From: an uncultured Opitutaceae bacterium
Lineage (GTDB): Bacteria > Verrucomicrobiota > Verrucomicrobiia > Opitutales > Opitutaceae
DNA length: 64,000 nt
Direction: 5' to 3'
Assembly: GCA_903929355.1 (NCBI GenBank)
Contig: CAIYUN010000062.1
Coordinates: 33,682-97,681 of the forward strand
The notes under the pieces were generated by a model. That model searched no databases and was not told where the DNA came from. It saw only the letters and a program-made list of their open reading frames with translations. Shown here piece by piece: positions 39,550 to 48,078 of this stretch (positions are counted from its first letter, which is position 1; each line of letters starts with the position of its first letter). The translations under genes were made by a program, and so were the position numbers.

Positions 39550-41244
39550 GTGAAAATGAACCTAAATCCAGCAGTTGGTCACAGAGACCACCGAGGTAAA
39601 ACCCGAGGTCACAGAGAAATGAATCGAACGATGAGAATGTTTGGGTGTCACCCACTGGGTGCGATGGTTGCAGCCATTCTGGATTTGTTAAGTGGTTTGC
39701 TCCGTAAACTCTGTGTCGGCATTCTGTGTTCTCTGTGTAACCCTTCTGCGCTTTTTGGGCTGAAGGTTCGCGCCCGATGGTTTTCCCGTCTTGCCGTCGC
39801 CGGTCTGGCCGTCTTCGTCAGCCTCGCCGCGCAGCGTTCCCTCCGGGCTGACCCCGCGCCGGACGTGAGCTTCATGCGCGACCTCGCCCCGCTGCTCGTG
39901 TCGCGCTGCGCGAGCTGCCACGGCGAGCACAAGGATGAGGGCAGTTTCCGGCTCCACACGTTTGAGCTGTTGATGCGCGGCAGCGCGCCCGACTCGCCGG
40001 CCGTCGTGCCGGGCCACCCGGAGCAATCGGAGCTGATGGCACGCATCACTTCGGCCGAGGTGAGTGAGCGGATGCCGCAGCAGGACGACGCGCTCAAGCC
40101 GGCTCAGGTCGAGCTGTTCCGAGCCTGGATTCTGGCGGGCGCGAAGTTCGACGGCACTGACGCCAAGGCGCCCCTGAAAACGCTGTTCGGCCCGCGGGAG
40201 CACCCGTCCGCGCCGGCCATCTACCCCACGCCCGTGCCGGTGCTGGCCGTGGTGATCGCCCCCGGGGGCCGGGAGGTCGCGGTCGGCGGGTATCATGAGG
40301 TCACGATCTGGGACACCGCGACGGGCCGGCTCCTCCGCCGCCTCGACCATCTGCCCCAGAAAATCCAAACCCTGGCCTACAATCAGGACGGCAGCCAGTT
40401 GCTCGTCGGCGGCGGCACGCCGGGTGACTACGGCGAGCTCACGCTGGTGGATCCCGTCACCGGCAAACGGCTCCGGGTGCTCGACACCTTCAGCGACATC
40501 GTGCTTTCGGCCTGTTTCCGCCCCGACGGCCAGCGCATCGCGGCCGGTTCCGCCGACCAATCCGTGCGCGTCTATGACACGACGGACGGCCACCGGCTCT
40601 GGAACATGAAATTGCACTCCGACTGGGTGACTGGCGTGAGCTTCAGCGCCGACCGGCGCTACGTCGCCAGCTCGAGCAAGGACAAGACGGTCAAGATCTA
40701 CGAGGCCGAGACCGGCACGCTCTTCACCACCTACAACGGTCACAACCAGATCCTCGGCCAGTATGCCGGGCAAAACCCGGTCTATGCCGTGAAGTTCACC
40801 CCCGATTCTCCGGTGGCGGTGAGCGCCGGCGGCGGTGCCTGGCTGCAGCTCTGGGAGCCGGACAAGGCCCGCGACGAAAGCGGCACGGCGGCCGACATGG
40901 AAGGGCGATTCCGGAAAGCCGGCCACGCCCGCTATATCGCGGACGGGTTCACGCAGGAGGTTTTTGCGCTGGCGGTGGACAAGGGCCAGATCTTCGCGGC
41001 CTCGGCCGACGGCTTGGTGAAACAGTTTTCGCTGTCGACCATGCAAGAAGTCCGGACCTTTCCGGGGCACAAGGACTGGGTCTATGCCCTCGACTACAAC
41101 AGCGCGACCAATCGGCTCGCGACCGGCGGCTACGACGGCGAAGTGCGCATTTGGGACACGGTCAGCGGCGCCTGCCTCACCACCTTCAAAGCGATGCCCG
41201 GCAGCGTGGGCCTGGCTGCCAACGAGCCCGCGCCGCCGAAGTAA
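39550..41244 (+). CDS. Planctomycete-type cytochrome C (PSCyt1)-WD40 repeat protein; start uncertain
   Basis: From residue ~75 the sequence is normal: a signal-like WFSRLAVAGLAVFVSLAAQR, the haem motif RCASCHGEH (Cys120, Cys123, His124, counted from GTG 39550), and a beta-propeller with WD-type units such as DQSVRVYDTTDGHRLWNMKL and YNSATNRLATGGYDGEVRIW. Upstream of that the open frame is encoded by an inverted copy of repeat family A (39569-39751), which also contains candidate starts (ATG 39556, 39619, 39664) without Shine-Dalgarno. So either translation starts inside the repeat or the original start was lost. It completes the DUF1501-PSCyt2-PSCyt1 trio, 13 bp after the previous stop. Confidence 0.85.
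   Translation: MKMNLNPAVGHRDHRGKTRGHREMNRTMRMFGCHPLGAMVAAILDLLSGLLRKLCVGILCSLCNPSALFGLKVRARWFSRLAVAGLAVFVSLAAQRSLRADPAPDVSFMRDLAPLLVSRCASCHGEHKDEGSFRLHTFELLMRGSAPDSPAVVPGHPEQSELMARITSAEVSERMPQQDDALKPAQVELFRAWILAGAKFDGTDAKAPLKTLFGPREHPSAPAIYPTPVPVLAVVIAPGGREVAVGGYHEVTIWDTATGRLLRRLDHLPQKIQTLAYNQDGSQLLVGGGTPGDYGELTLVDPVTGKRLRVLDTFSDIVLSACFRPDGQRIAAGSADQSVRVYDTTDGHRLWNMKLHSDWVTGVSFSADRRYVASSSKDKTVKIYEAETGTLFTTYNGHNQILGQYAGQNPVYAVKFTPDSPVAVSAGGGAWLQLWEPDKARDESGTAADMEGRFRKAGHARYIADGFTQEVFALAVDKGQIFAASADGLVKQFSLSTMQEVRTFPGHKDWVYALDYNSATNRLATGGYDGEVRIWDTVSGACLTTFKAMPGSVGLAANEPAPPK
39569..39751 (-). repeat. ~185-bp inverted-repeat element, family A copy 2 (inverted)
   Basis: It is the inverted counterpart of 30779-30960: it begins CAGCAGTTGGTCACAGAGAC and ends at TTACACAGAG/CTTCTGCGC words read on the other strand. 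Its frame on the plus strand contributes the first ~70 residues of the PSCyt1-WD40 reading frame. Confidence 0.9.
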
Positions 41245-42040
41245 GGGCGGGAAGCCAGGGCCGAAGGGAATCAGGTGACGTAGTTTGCCGTCTTTGGGCA
41301 GGAACGTCACTCCGTGGCGTCCGCGGACGGCTCGGAGATCTGGAATGTGGAACTCAGGAACTCAGGTCGGTCACATTCCCATCCGTGTCCATCCGTGTGA
41401 TCTGTGGTTAAAAACTCCGGGCTCTGTTCCTGATTTCCTGATTTCCCTATTCAATTCCGAATCTGGAACTCAGGAACTCAGGTCGGTCATATTCCCATCT
41501 GTGTCCATCCGTGTCCTGCGACCTGTCCGCCATAGCCTTGCCTGCGGTCCATAGCCTTGGCGTAGGATCGGCGAAGGGGGAAGCCTCGGCAAAGTAGGAT
41601 CCGTGGGTAAAAAACTCCGTCCTCCGTTCCTGATTTCCTGATTTCCAAATTCAATCTGGAACTCAGGAACTCAGGAACTCAGGTCGGTCACATTCCCATC
41701 GGTTTCCATCCGTGTGCTCCGTGGTTGAAACCCAGTGCTCGTGTCCGCGGATTGATTCTCTTTGCGCCGGGTCCCAATTCCGATTCCGTCCTATCCGCAT
41801 CGTTCCGCGTAATCTGCGGGAAATCCGTGATCGGTTTGTGTGCTTTGTGCCTTTTTGCTTGCCGCGCCGTAGCCTTGGCGAAGGTGGGTGGCCAATCCCT
41901 CCGTATCCGTGTCCATCCGTGTGATCCGTGGTTAAAAACTCCGGGCTCCGTTCCTGATTTCCTGATTTCCATATCCAGTCTGGAGTCTGAAAACCGCCCT
42001 GCGCCGGGTCTCGAAGATTTATTTCACTTTGCGCTTGCGC
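41245..42040. repeat. Tandemly repeated module array with GGAANTCA arms
   Basis: About 800 bp without a gene. Positions 41302-41338 are a truncated inverted family G cruciform. From 41348 to ~41975 three similar modules follow. Each begins with GGAACTCAGGAACTCAGGT, continues CGGTCACATTCCCATCCGTG-type words, then TCCATCCGTGTGATC and GTGGTTAAAAACTCCG, and ends CCTGATTTCCTGATTTCC, the complement of the start word with one variable base. Modules 2 and 3 carry extra inserts (TAGCCTTGGCG-type words at ~41530-41600; CTTTGTGCCTTTTTG and TGGCCAATCC at ~41847-41897). Confidence 0.88.
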
Positions 42041-42072
42041 CGTGTCTCGTGTATTAGCACACATAAGACACG
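42041..42072. promoter_or_regulatory. Inverted-repeat operator overlapping the promoter of the GntR-ABC operon
   Basis: Perfect 7-bp outer arms CGTGTCT (42041-42047) and AGACACG (42066-42072) enclose GTGTATTAGCACAC, itself partly symmetric. It ends 4 bp before the GTG start of the YtrA-type regulator. TATTAG at 42052 could be the -10 box. YtrA-type sites are GTGTA/TACAC-like, so autoregulation is likely. Confidence 0.7.
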
Positions 42073-42076
42073 CAAC

Positions 42077-42466
42077 GTGCTTCCGTTCCCCCTCAAGCTC
42101 CAGCCCGGCGACCCGATCTACCTGCAAATCGTGCAGGCGGTGAAGTCGGCCGTCGCCACCGGTCTGATGGGGCCCGGCGACCGTTTCCCCGCGGTCCGGA
42201 CCATCGCGCAGGAACTCGGAGTCAACCCCAACACCGTGCAAAAAGCGGTAACCGAGCTAACCGCGCTGGGCCTAATCGAGGTCCATCCCGGCCAGGGCTG
42301 CTATGTGGCTGTCCGGGTCCCGGTGCGCCGGGAGGCCAAGGCGGCCGCGGTCCGGCCGCTCGTCCGGCGGCTCCTGATCGAGAGCCGGAACCAGGGCATG
42401 GCCCATGAAGATTTGCTCGACCTCCTCCAACGTGAACACACCAAACTCGATGAACCCCGCCATTGA
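42077..42466 (+). CDS. GntR family regulator, YtrA subfamily
   Basis: I choose GTG 42077 (VLPFPLKLQPGDPIYLQIVQ), giving 129 residues, the usual YtrA size; an upstream in-frame codon at 42029 would include the operator. Residues ~10-75 are the winged helix with PGDRFPAVRTIAQELGVNPN and TVQKAVTELTALGLIEVHPG. The short C-terminus (~80-129) has no ligand-binding domain and probably dimerises. It should repress its own operon through the site at 42041-42072 until an unknown signal, often envelope or antibiotic stress in this subfamily. It overlaps the ABC ATPase gene by 17 bp. Confidence 0.92.
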   Translation: MLPFPLKLQPGDPIYLQIVQAVKSAVATGLMGPGDRFPAVRTIAQELGVNPNTVQKAVTELTALGLIEVHPGQGCYVAVRVPVRREAKAAAVRPLVRRLLIESRNQGMAHEDLLDLLQREHTKLDEPRH

Positions 42467-43343
42467 AATCCGCGGCCTGACACGCCGCTTTCGGAAACAG
42501 GAGGCCGTCCACGACCTCACCCTCACGGTGCCGGCCGGCTGCGCCTGCGCCTTCCTTGGTCGCAACGGTGCGGGCAAGACTACCACGATCAAAATGCTCG
42601 CCGGCCTGCTGCGGCCGACGCAGGGCGAGAGCTTCCTGCACGGCTGTGACAGCCAGAAGCTCCAGCCTGTCGACTGGCAGCGGATCGGCTACGTCTCGGA
42701 AAACCAGGAGCTTTATGGCTGGCTGACGGTCGCGGAGCTGATCGCCTTCACCCGCGCGCTCTATCCCGCGTGGGATCTGGCATTCGAACAGGAAATCACC
42801 CGGATGTTGGAGCTGCCGCTTGCGCGCAAGGTGCGCGTGCTCTCGCGGGGCGAGCGCGCCAAGCTGGCTCTGCTGCTGACCATCGCCTTTCATCCCCTCC
42901 TGCTCATCCTCGACGAGCCGTTTGCGGGGCTCGACCCGCTCGCCCGCGAGGAATTCCTGACGAGCCTGCTGGAAATCACCGCCCAGCAGGAATGGTCGCT
43001 GTTCTTTTCAACCCACGAGATCGACGATGTGGAGCGCCTTGCCGACCAAGTCGCAATTATCGAGGAGGGGGTGCTCCAGGTCAACGAACCGCTCGACCGG
43101 CTCCAACAACGGTTTCGGGAGATTGAGGTTGAGGGTGTGCCGGCCCGCACCACCCCGCCTCCTGGTGCCCTGCTGGCCAAACAGGCCGGCTCCCGGCTCA
43201 GTTACATTGACGCCGCCTTCACTGACGAGGCGGCGATTCAGGCCCTTTTCCCGGCGGCCCGCGTCCGGGCGCTGCCCATGTCGCTCAAGCAAATCTTCCT
43301 CACCCAAGCCAAAATCTTCCAACTGCGGAAGCGCGCGTCATGA
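42450..43343 (+). CDS. ABC-2 type transporter ATP-binding protein
   Basis: The start is ATG 42450 (MNPAIEIRGLTRRFRKQEAV), inside the 3' end of the regulator gene, giving 297 residues. Walker A is GRNGAGKTTTIKMLAG, the Q-loop follows in GYVSENQELYGWLTVAELIA, the signature is the less common LSRGERAKLALLLTIA, and Walker B is LLLILDEPFAGLDPLA with the H-loop in FSTHEIDDVERLADQVAII. The signature lacks the usual GGQ, as in YtrB/YhcH-type ATPases. It would energise the two large membrane subunits that follow; the first overlaps it by ATGA. The exported substrate is unknown. Confidence 0.93.
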   Translation: MNPAIEIRGLTRRFRKQEAVHDLTLTVPAGCACAFLGRNGAGKTTTIKMLAGLLRPTQGESFLHGCDSQKLQPVDWQRIGYVSENQELYGWLTVAELIAFTRALYPAWDLAFEQEITRMLELPLARKVRVLSRGERAKLALLLTIAFHPLLLILDEPFAGLDPLAREEFLTSLLEITAQQEWSLFFSTHEIDDVERLADQVAIIEEGVLQVNEPLDRLQQRFREIEVEGVPARTTPPPGALLAKQAGSRLSYIDAAFTDEAAIQALFPAARVRALPMSLKQIFLTQAKIFQLRKRAS

Positions 43344-45166
43344 ACTTTCCTCTCATTGGGAAACTCTTCCGCAAGGACGCTCGCTCCGTCCGGTGGTGGA
43401 TCGCGCTCACCTGGCTCCTGGCGGCCGTGCCGATCAATCCGGTGCCACCGCGGTTTGGGAGTGAGGAGGCCCCGCATGATTGGGAGGCTTCCCTTTGCTG
43501 GCTGCTCGCCTTGATGTCCGCCGTCCGTCTGGCGCAGATGGACGACCCCTGCTCAGCGAAGGGCTTCATGCGGACGCGACCGGCGTCGCCCTGGCAACAA
43601 GTTTTCGCCAAATGCGCCGTGCTGGCCATCGGGTTCATCGCGCCCATCGCCCTGCGGCATGCCGTCAACCTGACTTCGTTCCGACTAGGGCTCGGGTGGG
43701 ATGACTATGTGCGGGCGGTGGGCTTGGCCGCACCGTTCGTCGCGGCGGCGGTTTTCATCGCTTTCCTGGTCGGGCTGGTTGCCCCCCGGATCGGGTATCT
43801 CGTCGCGGTTTCCATGCTGCTGTTGTTCGCGCTCCTGGCGTTTCGCCATGATTTAACCTATGTAATTCAAGCCATACAGCTGGTGGATTCCACGGTGATA
43901 TCGGATTCGGCCAACGCCATGATCCAACGCGAGCTGATCGCCGGGCAGACGTTGGCCGCGCTTGCGGCCGTGGTGGCGGCGGGGATCTATGCCAGTTCGC
44001 GTTCGTGGCGGCAGCTGGCAGTCGCGGTGGCCGGCAGCGTCGTTGTCGCGCTCGTGGCCATTTTCTTGTGGCCGCATCCGGTGGCCGGCACCGCCGATTG
44101 GGATCGAACCGCGCCGCGCTCCGAATGGCCCGATGCGTCGGGCGTCGTTCTGAACTGGGATCCGGCTTCCCCACCCGGAGGGAAAGTGGCGTCAAAGCTC
44201 CCCGTGTTTTTGGACAGCTATTATCAGAATCAGAACCTCGTGTGGGATGGGGATAATGGGCATGTGGATAGTTGGCCATGGGATAAGTGGCCATTGAATA
44301 TGCTCAGTGACTGGTACGGGCAAAAATATATCGCATGGGGGGGCACGGTGACCGGGTTGTCCCCGTCGTGGTATGCCTGCCCGGTGGCTTTCGACGGCCA
44401 ACTGACGTTGGCCGATGGCAGACAATTCCACAGTCAAGGCGATTGGCTGGGCCACACCTATGCGGTTTGGCCTTGGCCGTCGCAGAGCGCGGGCGAACTC
44501 GGGCCTAATCCTGCCGGGGTCGGCGGTTCAGTCCCCGGCTTGTGGTGGAGTGGCACGAGCGAGGACGTAGAAGAGCCGAATTTTGCCCGGGTCATGGCAA
44601 AGTTATACAATTATGCCGTTGACGACATCGGGTTGGCGACCGGTGACGCCAAGGTCTCAGGGCAGGTCACCCTCGAATTCCGCCGTCCCGTCTTGCTGGG
44701 GAGTTTGCCCTTGAAGGTTGGCGCCACCTTCACGGCCAACCGAAAACGATTCACCATCGTACAGGCCGACTTCAGAGGCCAACACCTTGATGTGTTTTTT
44801 ACCGGCCTTGAGGCCATGATTCCACTGCGGGGGGGGCACCATGCCCACAGCTTGCAAGCGGTCCTCTACAACCCGGTGCGACATCAAACGCTTTCAGGGC
44901 CAGGGGCGGTCGATCTTGGTCGGGGTTCAAACGGCGACGACTATCTCCTTTGGAACGGAGGGGTTAGTTGGGACAAGGAATCCGAGGAGGATATGGCCGG
45001 GCATGATCCGGCCAGACTGCCGGGAGCTTCGGCCAACCACCCGCTCGTGGACGAATCCTGGATCCGCGATGCCCGGATCTGTTTCATCGAGTCTGAGGCC
45101 GGCGGCCGGAAGACCGTGCCCTTCGACTTCTCCGGCCTAACGCCGGAAACCGACACGAAAAATTAA
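43340..45166 (+). CDS. ABC-2 type membrane subunit with large soluble domain (first of a pair)
   Basis: The 608-residue protein has about six membrane helices within residues ~15-260 (SVRWWIALTWLLAAVPI, then AVGLAAPFVAAAVFIAFLVG, GYLVAVSMLLLFALLAF, then SVVVALVAIFLWPHPVAG). Residues ~265-608 are soluble and contain Trp- and Gly-rich beta-type sequence (NGHVDSWPWDKWPLNMLSDW, then KVSGQVTLEFRRPVLLGSLP). The soluble part is probably outside the cytoplasm and has no family I recognise. It partners the ATPase by operon position. The next gene encodes a second protein of the same layout. Function inferred from position only. Confidence 0.75.
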   Translation: MNFPLIGKLFRKDARSVRWWIALTWLLAAVPINPVPPRFGSEEAPHDWEASLCWLLALMSAVRLAQMDDPCSAKGFMRTRPASPWQQVFAKCAVLAIGFIAPIALRHAVNLTSFRLGLGWDDYVRAVGLAAPFVAAAVFIAFLVGLVAPRIGYLVAVSMLLLFALLAFRHDLTYVIQAIQLVDSTVISDSANAMIQRELIAGQTLAALAAVVAAGIYASSRSWRQLAVAVAGSVVVALVAIFLWPHPVAGTADWDRTAPRSEWPDASGVVLNWDPASPPGGKVASKLPVFLDSYYQNQNLVWDGDNGHVDSWPWDKWPLNMLSDWYGQKYIAWGGTVTGLSPSWYACPVAFDGQLTLADGRQFHSQGDWLGHTYAVWPWPSQSAGELGPNPAGVGGSVPGLWWSGTSEDVEEPNFARVMAKLYNYAVDDIGLATGDAKVSGQVTLEFRRPVLLGSLPLKVGATFTANRKRFTIVQADFRGQHLDVFFTGLEAMIPLRGGHHAHSLQAVLYNPVRHQTLSGPGAVDLGRGSNGDDYLLWNGGVSWDKESEEDMAGHDPARLPGASANHPLVDESWIRDARICFIESEAGGRKTVPFDFSGLTPETDTKN

Positions 45167-45236
45167 CCGCCAATCCTCGCTCTGACCGCTGCTCCGGTCC
45201 GACCCGGCCCAACCAATCCCATCTTCCATCACCGCC

Positions 45237-47393
45237 ATGCCCGCCATCAACCGCCTTCTCATTCAGAAAGATCTTCGGGCCTTGCGCTCCGTGCTTTGGC
45301 TGCCCGGGGTGGCCTGGCTGGCCTTTCTCCTCTTTCCGACCACGGTGTCCTCCAACGTGGACGCGACTTTGTTTTGGTATCGTCTGCTCCAGTTTCCGGG
45401 CATGGTGCTGCTCCTGTTCGTGGTCCACCGGCTCGTGCAGCTCGACCCGCCGACCGGCAGCGAGGCTTTTCTCGGCACCCGCCCGGTCACCCGCCTGCAA
45501 ATCTTGGGCGCGAAGGCGAAGGTCGCGGCCCTGTTCCTCGTGCTCCCGGTGGTGGCGGTGCGCTTGGCGGCGTTGCTGCTCTTGTCCCACGGCCTCGGGT
45601 TCGGGGGCATGTTGGGCGTGCTGGTGGACCAAATCATCCTGGTGGGCGCGTTGGTGGGCGCACTTTTTCTGGCCGCATCCTGGACCCCCACGCTGCCTGG
45701 GTATCTGGGGGTCTTGCTCGGGGGCGGGGTCGCCTTCGGGCTGGCCGAGCATGCATGGTGGCGGCTCGCAGCGTGGATCGAGTCACCGCGCCGGGTCGAC
45801 GACGGGGTGCTCCTGCCCGATCTTGCATGGTGGCGGCTCTTGTGGCGGCTCGTGCCGTCTCACTCGCAACGGCTCGACGGGGTGGCCCTCGCGGTCTTCC
45901 TCGCTGGCGTCACTGTCTGCGCCCTGCTTCAGGCCCGGTATCGCCGGCTGTGGCCGGTGGCGGTGGCTTTGGCCGCGACGGCGGCCCTGGCCGGCTGGTT
46001 CGCCTCGCCCGTGGCGCCGACCAAAACCACCGTGGAGGACGGCTTCCTGTTCGACTTGGTCAAACGGGGCGATCCGAATCAGAACAGTTGGACCGAGGAC
46101 CCGCTGTCGTGGCACACCATCCCGCCCGCGACCGGAGTTTCGCTCGCGTTGAACCATCGCCAAGCCATCACCGCGACTTACTCCTATGACAATGACATCC
46201 GTCGGCGCGTGAATCCGAGCGGGATATACGGCGAGATTCAACTGGCCTGGGATCTCGCATTGCCCGCCGACGAATACCTTTCGCCGGTCAGTGTCACCAC
46301 CGCCGTCCAAACCCGCAATGGGCGCCGACTCACGCAAGTGGCGAGAGAGGACGACGAGGAAGATACGAGCGCAACACGACTGGCCGGCGCCTTTCGCCAG
46401 ATTGTGCTTCCCGGGTCGCCGGCCACGACCCGGCTGGTCAGCGTGTTCACCGCGCCGGCCGCCGACAGCGAATTCCACGATGACCCGTTGGTCCGACTCA
46501 AGGGCTCCATTATCTGGGCTAAGTGGCGCTATCGGATCGTCGCGCGGCTCCCGTTGCAGCCGGGCGCCACGACGATCGTCGGAACCCATCGCATGCGCCT
46601 GGACCGCGTGACCAGCAAGCGGGAAGACCAGGAAGTGGAACTGGGAGTGGAATGGTGGTCCGAGGAAGTCGCACCTGGCTTGCTCGGCGGCGGGGCGGAT
46701 TTGGATTCGAACCGGATTCGATTCGTGATTGTGCAGGACGACCGGCAGATTAAGGAAGGCTTGGACAAGCGAACTTCGATCCAGTTGGGAGACTACAACG
46801 CTTCCGCCGCAAATCTAGATTATGGACCAGACTGGGTCTACGGGGGCGGGTCGACGATGATAAACGAAGATGGCACATCCCCATCGGCTGAGGAGCTGAA
46901 CGAGTCGGTGGACTACCACAACCCCGAGCCAACGGACCAATCACTGCCCGGCTTCGAGCCCGGCCTCTATGTCCTCTACGCCGACAAGGTCGGCCTGTTC
47001 AAGCAGCCCTTCTCGGTCGACGTGCCGCCGGGCACTCCGGTGCTTACGGCCGATCCGCTGATGGATATGGGCACAACCATACCCGAGTGGATCCGGTTGT
47101 TGACCAACCGCGACTATGCTAAATTGCTTGAATTGACCCTACCACCCGGAATCGAGCTTTCGCCGGCAGAGAAAGCCCGGCAGGTTCAACAAATGGCCCA
47201 GGATCCGCAGGTGCAGGACAGGATATCGGGCTTGCTCATGGCACTGCAATCGGCCCAAGGCATGACTCCGATCTACGACACCACGGGCCAGCAGGCGACT
47301 TTTCCGTCCGTCGCCAGCCCGACGAACAAACCAAACACTCCGCCAGGGCCATTGACCTTCAAGAAGATCAAGGGCCGCTGGATTCCCCAGTGA
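45237..47393 (+). CDS. ABC-2 type membrane subunit with large soluble domain (second of a pair)
   Basis: The 718-residue protein starts at ATG 45237, 70 bp after the first subunit. About six to seven helices lie in residues ~15-265 (LPGVAWLAFLLFPTTVSSNV, then VVAVRLAALLLLSHGLGFGG, VDQIILVGALVGALFLA, AVALAATAALAGWFASPVAP). Residues ~270-718 form a soluble domain, likely extracytoplasmic, ending TFKKIKGRWIPQ; it has no family I recognise. SGSEAFLGTRPVTRLQILGAK (the loop with Thr-Arg-Pro) matches RTRPASPWQQVFAK of the first subunit, suggesting homologous permeases. The pair may form a heterodimeric channel. Substrate unknown. Confidence 0.72.
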   Translation: MPAINRLLIQKDLRALRSVLWLPGVAWLAFLLFPTTVSSNVDATLFWYRLLQFPGMVLLLFVVHRLVQLDPPTGSEAFLGTRPVTRLQILGAKAKVAALFLVLPVVAVRLAALLLLSHGLGFGGMLGVLVDQIILVGALVGALFLAASWTPTLPGYLGVLLGGGVAFGLAEHAWWRLAAWIESPRRVDDGVLLPDLAWWRLLWRLVPSHSQRLDGVALAVFLAGVTVCALLQARYRRLWPVAVALAATAALAGWFASPVAPTKTTVEDGFLFDLVKRGDPNQNSWTEDPLSWHTIPPATGVSLALNHRQAITATYSYDNDIRRRVNPSGIYGEIQLAWDLALPADEYLSPVSVTTAVQTRNGRRLTQVAREDDEEDTSATRLAGAFRQIVLPGSPATTRLVSVFTAPAADSEFHDDPLVRLKGSIIWAKWRYRIVARLPLQPGATTIVGTHRMRLDRVTSKREDQEVELGVEWWSEEVAPGLLGGGADLDSNRIRFVIVQDDRQIKEGLDKRTSIQLGDYNASAANLDYGPDWVYGGGSTMINEDGTSPSAEELNESVDYHNPEPTDQSLPGFEPGLYVLYADKVGLFKQPFSVDVPPGTPVLTADPLMDMGTTIPEWIRLLTNRDYAKLLELTLPPGIELSPAEKARQVQQMAQDPQVQDRISGLLMALQSAQGMTPIYDTTGQQATFPSVASPTNKPNTPPGPLTFKKIKGRWIPQ

Positions 47394-48078
47394 GGTCGGC
47401 CCTTGGATCAAGTCAGAAGCAATCCATCAACGCAGAGTCGGGAAGGCGCGAAGGCGCAGAGGGAATATTGGGCTTTGCGGCCTTTGCGGCTCAGCGCCTT
47501 TGCGTTAATTCCTCTTCCCGAATGGCTCCCGCCATCGTTTTCCAAAACTTTGGCAAGGTCTTCCAAATCCGGCCGCGCGACCCAATGTTTAATCCGTTTC
47601 CGTCATTAGTGTTCAATAGTGTCCATTAGTGGTTTAAATCCTCCGTGGTTTGATGGCATTCATCCGTGTCTATCTGTGTCCATCCGTGGTTAAAAACTCC
47701 GTCCTCCGTGACCTCGGATTGGTTCTCAGTGCGCTCTGTGTCCCAATTCAAATTCCTATTCTGTCCGATCCTCATTCCTCCGCGTCATCCGCCGGAAATC
47801 CGGTATCAAGCACTCAGTTTCACTTCCGTTCCCTCTATTCCCTCCTGTAAAATAAATCCGCCGTCCCCCGCGACTCCCCCGGCCACCGCCTACGCGTTGT
47901 TTCCTTTGTTCTCTTCTGTTCAATCCCCGGGTCGGCGCCGGAACCGACGCCGCTACGGAATTAACCTTTCAACCCTTCAACCTCTCAACCCTTCATCCCC
48001 CCCCCATCCCCCTCGGAGTTCGTTGTTGCCAAAAACCAACCAAACGGGCGCATTGGCGCGGCCTTTCGCCACATCCAC
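47394..48078. other. Repeat-rich spacer containing family B copy 3 upstream of the exporter operon
   Basis: About 685 bp without a gene. Family B copy 3, inverted, is at 47420-47508. Then CATTAGTGTTCAATAGTGTC (47606-47625), ATCCGTGTCTATCTGTGTCC (47662-47681), TGGTTAAAAACTCCGTCC, and a CAACCCTTCAACC array (47961-47997). The promoter for the exporter genes would be near the end. Confidence 0.75.

Noticed and set aside
41348..41975. CRISPR-like direct repeats
   Set aside because: The spacing is irregular, repeats themselves contain smaller repeats and inverted ends, and no cas gene is near. Not a CRISPR array.
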